From: Peromyscus leucopus
Taxonomy: Eukaryota; Chordata; Mammalia; Rodentia; Cricetidae
Direction: 5' to 3'
Length of the DNA stretch: 64,000 nt
NCBI RefSeq assembly: GCF_004664715.2
Contig: NC_051071.1
Coordinates: 86,628,936 to 86,692,935 of the forward strand
The translations under genes and the position numbers were made by a program. Positions 11,932 to 21,905 of the stretch are shown in pieces. How positions within the stretch are numbered: position 1 is the stretch's first letter; every line of letters begins with the position of its first letter. The notes under the pieces are model-generated. The model saw only the letters and a program-made list of their open reading frames with translations. It did no database searches and was not told where the DNA came from.

Positions 11932-12035
11932 TTTTTATTTTTTTATTTTATTTTATTTTTTGTTTTTTTCAAGACAGAGTTTGTCTGTGTAGCTTTGCGC
12001 CTTTCCTGGAACTCGCTTTAGAGATCAGGCTGGCC
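11932..12035 (-). repeat. B1 SINE, truncated
   Basis: A T-rich tail (11932-11969) is followed by the complement of the B1 3' half, including caagacagagtttgtctgtg and gctttgcgcctttcctgg. The promoter half is missing beyond 12035. Confidence 0.85.
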
Positions 12036-12169
12036 ATTTTTATAAGACTGAAGAAATACCACCTTATTTTAAATAAAATAATTATACATGGATATCTAGT
12101 CCTTTGATAAAATTTGCAATACATACTCCTAGAGATAGGTGGAAGAGTATTAACAGCAACATGCTTGTG

Positions 12170-12172
<3 letters not shown>

Positions 12173-12215
<43 letters not shown>
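12173..12215. repeat. (CA)n microsatellite
   Basis: An uninterrupted AC dinucleotide run of about 21 units. Confidence 0.95.
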
Positions 12216-12216
<1 letters not shown>

Positions 12217-12284
12217 TTATTACCAGTACTTCAACAGTTAGAGAGGAAGAATGAAAAACATCCCTCACAACTAGAATACCAACA

Positions 12285-13186
12285 TGCTAAGCAAGATGAA
12301 CCCACTGGGAGAATAGTGGCATGACGGTTATTGGGGTGACCAAATACTTTCTGGCTGTATCGTAGGCCAGGCCACAAGAGGAACTCTGCAAACCTAATCA
12401 AAGCCCATGTCTGGGAAGGTCGTCGGATTAGAGGGGAACCTACAACTGTTGTTTGCTAATGGACATGGCATCAAAATGCCCTCAAATATTTATGTTTACA
12501 CTCATAGATCAATGACGCTCTTAGCCTTGGTCAGTGAAACTTCTGTTTGTAATAAGCACTCAACACAGAGTTCATTACTGGTCAAAATCTCAAGAACAAG
12601 GGACTATTGAGTTCTCAGTCCAAAAAGGGACCTCTCTATTATTTCTCCAACTTCAGGAAGCATCATGGAAGAGGGGCTGTAAAGAATGTGGGAGCTGGGG
12701 GATAGGAAGGAGTTCTGTAGGGCATTTTCCCTTGGACATGGCATGGGTATTTCACCCACAAACTCACAGCGGCAGTAGATGTCTGCATAAGGATTGCACA
12801 AGATTGGGCCATCAACATTCCATTATGGACCAGGGATGGACTGATAAGGACCCCCCTTTCAAGAGGAGGCACAAACAGTTAAAGTTTCAGGAGGAGGGGG
12901 ACTCATAGTCCTCACTGGTGTAGCCACTACTATATTGTCCCTGCACAAGCGAAAAATCTTCCACCCATGTTCATGTAAGCAACCGTAATTTAATACAGTG
13001 AGTCTCTCTCACTCTTATACACATACATACACGTGAACATGCACACACACATATAATAGACATACACACACAAATATTCACACGCACACACAGCATGAAA
13101 GTCGAAGGCAGTTGGGAAGAATAGGGGTTTGGTGGGAGTGGGAAAAGCATGAGAGACTGTAATAGGGGAATACTTTGATCAAACAG

Positions 13187-13232
<46 letters not shown>

Positions 13233-13262
13233 ATGAAATTATTGGAGAACAAGCCAAACAAA
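12285..13262 (+). mobile_element. L1 3' UTR and 3' end (Lx-like), sense
   Basis: Typical rodent L1 3' UTR landmarks appear in order: ttagccttggtcagtgaaac near 12525, 'ttggacatggcatgggtatt' near 12733, cacaagattgggccatcaac near 12797, then 'ccacccatgttcatgtaagc' near 12962. The 3' end holds a TG microsatellite (13189-13230). The ORF part is missing, so the copy is 5'-truncated and dead. Confidence 0.8.
13189..13230. repeat. (GT)n microsatellite
   Basis: An uninterrupted GT run of about 21 units in the L1 3' end. Confidence 0.95.
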
Positions 13263-13299
13263 AATCATGGTGACATGGGTTTATGAGATGTATCATTTT

Positions 13300-13348
13300 A
13301 GAAAGCAGTTTTGTGGCACAGTCCTGATGGCCTAATTTTGATCTTTAG

Positions 13349-13399
<51 letters not shown>

Positions 13400-13580
13400 A
13401 CAACAACAAAAACAGATGCAGTGACACACATATGTAATCCCAGCACTTCTATAGTATGACAGGAGGCAGAGACAAGAGAATCATCTAGAATCTCACGAGC
13501 CAGGAAGCCTGTAGTATGACAGAAATAGGAGAGAGAGAGGCCGTCTTGACACACAATGCTCCGGAGAACCATCTTTATCC
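13300..13580 (+). repeat. B4/ID-B1 composite SINE with (CA)n insert
   Basis: An ID-like remnant is followed by a perfect (CA)n run at 13350-13397, then a B1-like monomer with 'atatgtaatcccagcacttc' and aggaggcagagacaagag. This order fits B4-type dimeric SINEs. It is strongly diverged. Confidence 0.55.
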
Positions 13581-13930
13581 CAGCACCACTGCAGTTACAG
13601 TGGAGCGGTTAAAAACCTCCCTGCAAACTAATACAGCTCCTAAAGGACATGACTCCGTGGTACTGGGAGAGTACAAAGAACTAGAGAGTTATTGAGTAAG
13701 TAATGGCTGAAATTCCCCAAATATGGCATGAAATATCAAGCTATATATATTTATGATGGTGAGTGAATCCCAAACAGGATAAAGCCAAAGACATTTGCAT
13801 CCATCCACAGCATTATTAACTTCTGAAACCTGAAGAAAAAGAAAAAAACAAAACTGAAACCAGGCAAAGGAAAATGACTATCAACCATCTTATAACCTCA
13901 CCTCAACTTACCTAGGACATGGCATCTTGC

Positions 13931-13985
<55 letters not shown>

Positions 13986-14151
13986 TTCTCTTCTTCCCTC
14001 CCTCTAAAAAACCTTACAAAATTTAGCTGACAGTATGTTTTTCATCAGGATACCATAGATGACAACAGAGGTGGCATAATATTTTTCAAGTGTGGGAGAA
14101 AAGAAATTTCATCCCTTCTCAAAAAACATTTCTCCAAAAGAGTGAAATCAA
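13581..14151. other. Unassigned DNA with a (CT)n microsatellite
   Basis: A (CT)n run occupies 13934-13983. The remainder shows no recognised repeat or gene. Confidence 0.6.
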
Positions 14152-14265
14152 GACTCCCAGGACTTGGAAGGCAGAGAGACAAGTGGAAGTCTGAGTTTGA
14201 GGCCAGCCTGGTCTACAGAGTGAGTTCCAGGCCAGCCAGGGCTACACAGAGAAACCCTGTCTTGG
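14152..14265 (+). repeat. B1 SINE, 5'-truncated
   Basis: Sense-strand B1 body with 'gaggccagcctggtctacag' and 'gctacacagagaaaccctgt'. The 3' half is of the 'ccaggccagccagggctac' type. Confidence 0.9.
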
Positions 14266-14410
14266 GCAGGGGTAGGGAGGAGACTTTCTTCAATGAAGGG
14301 AAATGGAGAGAATTTGTCACCAGTTGACCTACCAAGAAAGTAGCTTGAAGAAATCCCATAATAGCAAGAAAGCTGAACACATGGACAGTTGATACTACAA
14401 AATACAAACA

Positions 14411-14566
14411 CTGACTGGTGACCCCTGACTCTGCCCTTCCTCTTCCTGTCTCTCTCCTGGATTTCCTGCCTGGCAATAACCTGACTTGCCATAGGCCAGA
14501 GCAGCTTCTTTATTAACCAAACATAGCAACGCATATTCACAGCATACAAAAAGACATCTCACAGCA
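14411..14566 (-). mobile_element. LTR1 family fragment (copy 2)
   Basis: On the minus strand this is the 5' portion of an LTR1 relative, beginning tgctgtgagatg at 14566. It runs through the ttggttaataaag region and stops near 14411. The 3' half is lost and no target duplication is seen. It is a more diverged subfamily than copies 4, 5 and 7. Confidence 0.65.
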
Positions 14567-14571
14567 CCCAT

Positions 14572-14745
14572 GTCGTGGTGACTCCTAATCCATAAAATTA
14601 TTTTCATTGCTACTTCATAACTGCAATTTTTCTACTGTTAGGAATCATAATGTAAATATTTGATGCAGGAACTTTGATGTATGACCCATGTAAAAGGACC
14701 ATCCAACCCCAAAGGGTTACAGCCCACAGGTTGAGCATTGCTGGT
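14572..14745 (+). mobile_element. hAT-type short element (URR1-like), 5'-truncated
   Basis: The sequence follows the same consensus as the element at 41218 (gtggtgactcc, ccataaaattatttt, gctacttcataactgc, then cacaggttgagcattgctg). The left terminal repeat is missing. It abuts the LTR1 fragment. Confidence 0.8.
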
Positions 14746-14784
14746 TTAGGAGTATCCAACAACATCATCAGCTAAACCCATATA

Positions 14785-15335
14785 GAGCATAATGCATAAT
14801 TTTCATTCTTCAGGTACTCATAGATCAACCATATCCCGAGATAGACCATATCCTGCTCCATAAATGAAACCTCTACAAATCTCAAATAATAGAAATTATG
14901 TACCATGTTTTCTAATGTTAATGAAATAAAAGCCAATGACAAAAGGATAATTAAAAACTTCCAGATATTTGAGATTTAAGCAACATATTTCTAAATAATC
15001 CACAGATCAAACAGGAAGTCTCAAGGAAATTAAAAAATAGGTTAAACTGAAGGAAAATGAAAATACAGCGTAACAGCATTTGTGGGACACAGTTAGCACA
15101 CTGCTGAAGGGGACCTTTGCAGTTCCAAACGCATACACTAGAGAAAAGGGTAAAGTCTCAAGTCAATAATTTAAGGTCTCACCTTAGGAATTTAGAGAAA
15201 CAAGAAAATAAGACCAAGCAGAAAGAACAAACAAATGGTCGAAGCAGAAAGTCAGCAGAGAAAAATCAATGCGACAGGTTTAATAGCATTGATAAATGCC
15301 AGCGAGACGGACAAGAAGAAAGGTATCACATGTCA
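14785..15335 (+). mobile_element. Old L1 ORF2 fragment, sense, decayed
   Basis: The sequence tracks a mammalian L1 ORF2 in the region upstream of the reverse transcriptase core: 'gataattaaaaacttccaga' near 14945, 'aaacaggaagtctcaaggaa' near 15010, then caagcagaaagaacaaacaa near 15215. Frames are interrupted, so there is no coding capacity. Confidence 0.7.
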
Positions 15336-15700
15336 TGAATACCAGGAACCAACAGGAGAGGGAAAGAGGGCCTTCGGTAGCATCTTTTGATGATGTCAGA
15401 GACATGGGGGAGTACCAAAGGACTACTGTGACTTCTGGGGGCAGAGTATGGAACCTGGAAGACCCAGAGCAGATTGACCAAGGGCAAAGAGTAATCTCAA
15501 TTCTAGAGAAATCCTGTGTCCCTTTGCTGGACAAGGATACTGGGGATCATTTCATTCTGATGACATACTTGTACACGGGGAAGACTTTTCAACTCCCCCC
15601 CCTTAGATTATATGCTTTTCCTTATCAAAATATTTCAGCATCAATGTAATTACTACTTTCACATAATTATCTCCCATAAAGTATTATTTTAGATTTCTAC
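15336..15700. other. Unassigned DNA after the L1 relic
   Basis: A 117-codon open frame (15296-15649, plus) starts in the L1 relic and continues here without any domain I recognise. It may be further decayed L1. Confidence 0.4.
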
Positions 15701-16208
15701 TGTGAAGGCCCTGAGCAACAACATTAACCAGGATTTTAAATTTTCTGTATTTCTGGTGCTTTGACTTCCAGGTCCTGCTGACTGTAGAAAGAATGCCATC
15801 CCAAGGGATAGCCTGTGTGTTTTTATTTGTAAACCAATCAGTCTGGAGCCCACATCTTATCTACATCTTTTATAGGCTGAGCACAGGGTCCTCATAGGAC
15901 TGTATGTGTAGTGGGTAGCCATTCCAGCTTTGACCTGGAAGTTCCAACCCCCATTGAGGCTTCGGTAATGGTCACGCCTACAAGGCGGGGCTGAGAGAGG
16001 ATGCTGAAGACCCGAGATCCAGATGCACAGGCTCTCTTGGTTCCTGGACCCTGGAAGCTGGAGGTAGACCGAGCAGAGTTCTCCAGAGAACACCGTTCGA
16101 CTGCGCTACACCTTTCCCAGACCCTGTTACCTATCCCTTCACTTGTAAGTTACTCCACAAAATAAACCTCCCTTTTAACTATGTGGAGTGGCCATAATAA
16201 TTTCACCA
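15701..16208 (+). mobile_element. Solo LTR of a rodent ERV (LTR3), approximate ends
   Basis: The block begins tgtgaaggccctgagcaac and ends near aataatttcacca, giving imperfect inverted ends. A polyadenylation hexamer AATAAA lies at 16161-16166, about 45 bp before the end, as in an LTR R/U5. The sequence resembles a known rodent ERV LTR, but I cannot name it with certainty. No target duplication was found. Confidence 0.6.
16161..16166 (+). promoter_or_regulatory. AATAAA polyadenylation signal in LTR3
   Basis: A canonical hexamer followed within about 30 bp by a T/G-containing stretch inside the LTR. It would end the retroviral transcript if the LTR were active. Confidence 0.45.
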
Positions 16209-16339
16209 ATATGTATGGACCATTCTTCACTTGTCATAGCCGTGGCAGGGTCAAGTGTTTGAATAATCCAAGTGGTACATAAACCCCAGAGCCTACAAAA
16301 ATGAGCTGTGCTAGCCAGTCTACATCTGTTTGTCCTGTG

Positions 16340-16660
16340 TGTCTATCACTTCTTGTTGACATGACAAAGTATCCCGGAGAATGAACAGAGAGGAAGGGCT
16401 CATCTTGGTTGATGGTTTCAGAAGTGGCATCCCAGGGTAGCATGACCTGCTCTGGAACCATGCAAGATGAAGCAGGGCACCTCTGTGCAGAACGTTACCC
16501 ATGGCAAGTGGAGATGCGTGGTGGGTGGGGCAAGTTATGAATATACCCATCAAAGCTACGATCTCAGTGTCTTCTAGCTAGGCTTCTTCTCCTCATGAAC
16601 ATCTAGATATGAACTCATGATTGATGGGGTTAGCATCCCCTTCCCTTCAATTCACCATCC
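16340..16660 (-). repeat. MaLR-like rodent repeat, antisense (tentative)
   Basis: Words such as 'ttgttgacatgacaaagtat' and 'gggctcatcttggttgatgg' resemble the antisense of a rodent repeat like that at 2985-3350. It is very diverged. Confidence 0.35.
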
Positions 16661-17358
16661 AATCATACATCAGCAGTGCCTACCGACTGGGGAGTCACAC
16701 TTTTGACCCAGAAGCCTTCTGGGACATTTCATCCCCAACCAAAATACCCTGACTTCCTTGTTTCTTCCCGGGGAAGCCACGGAAGGCTTTCTCACCATCT
16801 GCTGCCACCTTACCAATCCTTCTGCTTTCCCCAAAGGCCCCTTTCCTGGTTATATGTCCCTCTACTCCTGAGAATGTAAGTTACCCTTTCCATGGAAGTC
16901 GCCTCTCCATCTCCCTTTTCTCACCCTTCCGAACAGTCTCTGGGATGTTGTAGAGGGAAACATGGGTATGTGTAGCTCTTTTGAGGCTTGAAACTATGGT
17001 TAAAGGTGTGCCCAGCTTTCCGCATAGGGAATGTTGTTCATTCTACACCGGACAAAATGTTTGGCAAGTGTTAATTCACTTGCCTCCCCAGAGCCAAGCT
17101 CGAAAGACTAACAGTTATGTGACATTTAACAGCGACCCACAAACCATCATTCCCTGAAGTTTCATAACTCACAAAATGTTTTCCAGTGCATTAGGCCATT
17201 TGCACCACACAATGTTTCCACAACCTTTATTTTATAGTTGGAGTAAACTGAAGTGCCAAATCCATGACTTTCATATTTCAGAAATGTGACTATCTCCAAT
17301 TAAGTACTTTACATACTCCGTTTTAGGATATTATTATATTTATAAAATTCTGATTCCT
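16661..17358. other. Unassigned single-copy-like DNA
   Basis: No recognised repeat or gene. It is more GC-rich near 16680-16920 than its surroundings. Confidence 0.45.
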
Positions 17359-17482
17359 GCCAGACATGGTGGTGCATGCCTTTAATCCTAGTAGAAGCAA
17401 AAGAGGAAGCAGAGGCCTGTGTGTTCCAGTCAAGAAAGGGCCACGTGGGGAGACCCTGCTCAAAAATAAATAATGAAAGATT
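17359..17482 (+). repeat. B1 SINE, diverged
   Basis: It starts gccagacatggtggtgcatg and includes cctttaatcctagtag, then a strongly diverged second half and an A-rich end. Confidence 0.8.
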
Positions 17483-17550
17483 ATGATTCCCAACATGGAA
17501 TAGCAAAAAGTTAAAAATAAATACAAAACAACAAACAAAGAGTCCCACAT

Positions 17551-17815
17551 TGGACTTGAAGAGATGACTCATCCACTAAAAGTGTTTTCTGCTCTTGCAG
17601 AGAGGACCAGAGTTTGGTTCCCAGCACCCATGTCAGCTGCCCACAGCTGCTTGTAACTCCACAGCTATAGGGGATCTGACACCCTCTTCTGGACTCTGTG
17701 GGCAACTATACACAAGTGCTTGCACACCTTCATTTGTGTGTGTGTGTGTGCATGTGCATATATGTGTGTATACATGCACACACACATACATAAATGAAAA
17801 TCAAATAAAATAAAA
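17551..17815 (+). repeat. B2/B3 SINE
   Basis: The tRNA-like head 'gaagagatgactcatccact' is followed by gttcccagcacccatgtc, then gatctgacaccctcttctgg, a TG/CA-rich segment and an A-rich tail with aaataaaataaa. It lies immediately left of the L1 3' end at 17820. Confidence 0.85.
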
Positions 17816-20800
17816 AAAACCCCAAAAGCCCAAGGAGCACACACAGAGACATGTATACATAGAAACATGCACACACAGAGACATGCACACACAGAGACAA
17901 CCCATAAAACAAAGTCAGAAACAGTAATACATAATCAAGAGACCAATAAGGTGAAAGATGACCAGACAAAGCATTATGAGACAAAAAACTCCAAAACAGC
18001 ATTGGGTTTGTTTTGAGTTGGTAATCTATTGCTGGGCACGGGGCCTGCCCTTAAGTGAGTTTGTATTCCCAGTGAGACTCCATGGTGGAAAACTTTTTTT
18101 TTTTTTTTTTTTTTTTTGTGGGCAGTTGTCAGTTGGAGATCGCTTCTTGGTTAAGGATGGGAGATCACATCCTCTAAGTGCTGGAGCCCCATTTCACTGG
18201 GGCCTGTTCAGGCCCTGTGCATGCTGCCACAGTCTCCATGAGTTCATATGTGTCTCAGAAACTGGAAGACTGTGTTTTGGGGTCTCCCATCCCCCATGGC
18301 TCTTAAAAACAATCTGCCTCCTCTTCCATCAAGTTCCCTGAGCCCTGAAGGGAGAGGCCTGATGGAGACATCTCATTTAGTATTGGGTGTTACAAGGTCT
18401 CTCATTCTCTGCACACTGTCCAGTTGTGGGTCTCTGTGTTTGTTCCCATCTACTGCAGTAAAAGCTTCTCTGATGAGGGCCAAGCAAGACACTGATGGGT
18501 ATAGCAGAATGTCGTTAGGAGTCATTCTATTGCTGTATTTCTTTAGCAGAACCTACTATTTGGTTTTCTACTATGTCCGTATGTTGTCCTCAGTTCTTGG
18601 CCACTGAAGCAGTGTTGGGCATGGGTTCCGTCTCATGGAGCAAGCCTCGAATCCAATCAGATTTTGGTTAGTCACTCCCACAACCTTTGTGCAACTATTG
18701 CACCAGAGGATCGTGAAAGCACGTCATTACTGTAGACCACAAGGTTTGCAGCTAGGTTGATGGTTACCTTTCTCCTCTGGTAAAGTCCAGTACCATGAAC
18801 ACTAGTTAGTAAGGGTGAAGGCTCTAGTTAGGCACCAGCTTGACTTATTTGTGTTCAATTTAAGTGTTGCTTCAGTAATAAGGCATTACTACCCATTTGT
18901 AGAGAGCAACCAACAGCCTTGGCAACTCCCTGAGTTGTTTAGTGGTTTCCATGGGGCCCTTTTGGCCAACAGCTCCATTAGATTTAACCCATTCCTGGCA
19001 CTAGAGGTTTCATTTGATGGTGAGAGATGTCTAGTTGGGGCTTTGCCTCCCCCAGTATTTGGTGATTCCATTTAGATTTATTTTATGTATGTGTAATATT
19101 TTAAGACGTTTCCACTGCAGTAGACTCCCACATGACACCTCTAATGGCCATTAGTTTTAGCTGACCCTCCCCCTCCATAACCATATATTTTATTTCACTA
19201 TCCTTTGCAACACTTCCCTCTTCCTAGTCCCTTATTCTATACCTAACCTTTGTGGTTATATGAATTGTACCATGCCTATTGAAAACTTAAAAGCTAACAC
19301 CCACATATAAGAGAATACTTAACATATTTTTTTCTGGGTCTGTGTTACCTCATTCAGGATGATTTTTCTCTAGCTCCATCTATTTACTTTCATGATTTCA
19401 CTTTCTAGTGGCTGAGTAACATTCCATTGTGTAAATGTACCACATTTTCTTTATCCATTCATCCATTTATATACATCTAGACTGTTTCCAATTTCTGGCT
19501 ATTATGCATAGAACAATGAACATGGTTGAACAAGTGTCTCTGTAGTAAGACAAAGCATCTTTTGGATGTATACTCAAGAGTGGTATATCTTGATTTTGAG
19601 GTAGAGCTATTTCCAGCTTCCTGAGGAACTACCACATTGATTTCCACAGTGACTGTACAAGTTTGCACTTCCACCAGCAATGGATGAGTATTTCCCTTAT
19701 TGCACATCTTCATCTGCATGAGCTGTCACTTGTTTTATTGATCTTAGCCATACACAGAGTAAGACGGAATCTCAAAGTAGTATCTTGCAACAGCTAAGGA
19801 TGGATATTGAACATTTCTTTGTTTCTCAGCCATATGTGTTTTCTATTTTGAGAATTTTCTATTTAGATTTGTACTCCCATTTTAATTGGATTATTTACTT
19901 TCTTGATATTTAGTTTTTTGAGTTATTTATATATTTTGGATCTTAACCCTCTATCTGATGTATTGTTGGTAATGATAATTTTCTATTCTGTAGGTCACTG
20001 ATTTGTCGAAATAATGGTGTCTTTGCCATGCAGAAGCTTCTCAGTTTCATGAAGTTTCTTTTACTAATTGTTGATCTTCGTGCCTGTGCTAATGATTTTC
20101 TGTTCACAAAGTCTTTTCCTGTGCCAACAAATTCAAAGCTATTCCTCAATTTCTCTTCTATCAGATTCAGTGTATCTGGAGTTACATTGAGGTCTTTGAT
20201 CCATTTGGAGTTGAGTTTTGTACAGGGTGATAAGTATGGATCTATTTGGATTCTTCTATATGGAGACATCCAGTTTGACTAGCACTATTTGTTGAAAATG
20301 CTGTACTTTTCCTAGTGTGTATTTCTGGCTTCTTTATCAATAATCAGATGTTCATAGATGTGTGAATTTATATCTGGGTCTTCAATTAAATTTTATTTAT
20401 CAACATGTCTGTTTTTATGCCAATACCATATAGTTTTTATTACTATAGCATTGTAGTACAACTTGAGGTCAGGGATGGTGATACCTTTAGTAGTTATTTT
20501 ATTATTCAGGATTATTTTAATATGAAGGTGAAAATAATCCTTTCAAGTTCTATGGAGAATTGTGTTGGAATTTTGATGGGGATTAAATTGAATTTGTAGG
20601 TAGCTTTGGTAGGAAGACCATTTTTATTTTAACCCTACTGATCCATGAGAGTGAGAGATCTTTTCATTTTCTGAAACCTTCAATTTCTTTATTTAATACT
20701 TGAAAGTTTTTATTGTACAAATCTTCACCAGCTTAGTTAGAGTTACTCTAAGATATTGTATATTATTTGAGGTTATTGTGAACGGTATTCTTTCCCTGAT

Positions 20801-20928
20801 TTCTTTCTTGGTGTGTTTGTCATTTATATACAGGAGGGACACTGATTTTTGTGTGCTAATTTTGTACACTACTACTCTGCTACTTTGCTGAAGGTATTTA
20901 TCAGCTGTAGAAGACTATCATGAAACCT

Positions 20929-21225
20929 TTAAGGGCCACTTAGGAACACAATTACGTCATTTGGAAATAAAGATACTTTGACTGCTTTCTCTATTTGTGT
21001 CCTTGTGATCTCCTTCAGTTGTCTTGCTGCTCTAGTTAAGACTTTAAGTACTATACTGAATAGGTATGAAGAGAATGGACAGCCTTGTCTTGTTCCTAAT
21101 TTTAGTGGAAATGCTTTGGGTTTCTCTTCGTATAGGTTGATGACAGCTATTGACTTGCTGTACATTGCCTTTGTTATGTTGAAGTATGCCTCTTGTATTC
21201 CTAATTTCTGCAGAACTTTTATCAA
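20929..21225 (-). pseudogene. L1 ORF2 reverse transcriptase fragment, inactive
   Basis: A 98-codon remnant with the L1 reverse transcriptase landmarks GTRQGCP at about residues 44-50 and a catalytic-site region near the end. The expected F/Y-A-D-D box reads FPND, losing the first catalytic aspartate. Flanking sequence continues the same protein in other frames, so this is a frameshifted pseudogene within the L1 at 17820-21905. Confidence 0.85.
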
Positions 21226-21336
21226 GAGGGTTGTTGGATTTTGTCGAAGGTCTTTGCTGCTTCTATTGAGAAGATTATGTGGTTTTTGTCTTTCTGTTTA
21301 TTTATATGGTGTATCACATTTATTGATTTACGTATG

Positions 21337-21653
21337 TGCTGTGGAACAATCCTTGTGTACTGTAAATATTTGTCACATGAATTGGTTTAATAAAAAGCTG
21401 ACTGGCCAGTAGGACAACCACCTAGGGATGCTGGGATGAAGAAGGGTGGAGTCAGAGGAGATACCAGCAGACTCAGAGGAAGCAGGACATTTAACAAGTC
21501 ATGAGCCATGTGGCAAAGGGTAGATAAAAAAAATATGGGTTCATTTAAATGTAAGAGTTAGCTAGTAACAAGCCTGAGCTCTCAACTGAGCATTTACAGT
21601 TAATAGTAAATCTCCTTGTCAGTTATTTGGGAACTGGCGGGTGTCTGCCCATA
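21337..21653 (+). mobile_element. LTR1 family solo LTR nested in L1 (copy 3)
   Basis: It starts TGCTGTGG and interrupts the L1 exactly between CGTATG (21331-21336) and CATATG (21654-21659). That is a 6-bp target duplication with one difference explained by CpG decay. It carries 'atgaattggtttaataaaaa' in the CCAAT region and 'tgagccatgtggcaaaggg' in the middle. It is closest to copy 6. Confidence 0.8.
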
Positions 21654-21905
21654 CATATGTTGAACCATCTCTTCATCTCTGGGATAAAGTCTATTTGATC
21701 CTGGTGAGTGATCTTTTTAATTATTTTGTTTTTGGTTTGAAAATATTTTATTGATACATTTTACATTTAAATATGTAAGGAAAAGTGGTCTGTAATTTTC
21801 TTTCTTTTTGGATCTTTGTGTGCTTTAAGTATCAGGGTAATTGTGGCCTTGTAAAAAGAATTTTGTGTAATAACTTGAGGAGTATTGGCATTCTATGCTT
21901 AGACA

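Larger units (their letters stand above)
17820..21905 (-). mobile_element. Long 5'-truncated L1 (Lx-like), antisense, split by an LTR
   Basis: The 3' UTR spans about 17820-19320 on the minus strand and includes a poly-T run at 18091-18116. ORF2 spans about 19320-21905. The C-terminal and reverse transcriptase parts can be read in pieces, for example the minus-strand frames 19943-20269 and 20929-21225. In the latter the catalytic FADD-type motif is changed to FPND, so the enzyme is dead. An LTR1 copy sits at 21337-21653, and the L1 resumes at 21660 at the expected next base. The 5' part, including ORF1, is missing. Confidence 0.9.

Noticed and set aside
15296..15649. 117-codon plus-strand open frame
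   Set aside because: It begins in a decayed L1 ORF2 fragment and shows no coherent domain.
18091..18116. Poly-T run first read as the L1 3' tail
   Set aside because: L1 3' UTR sequence continues on both sides (17820-18090 and 18117 onward), so it is an internal expansion, not the tail.
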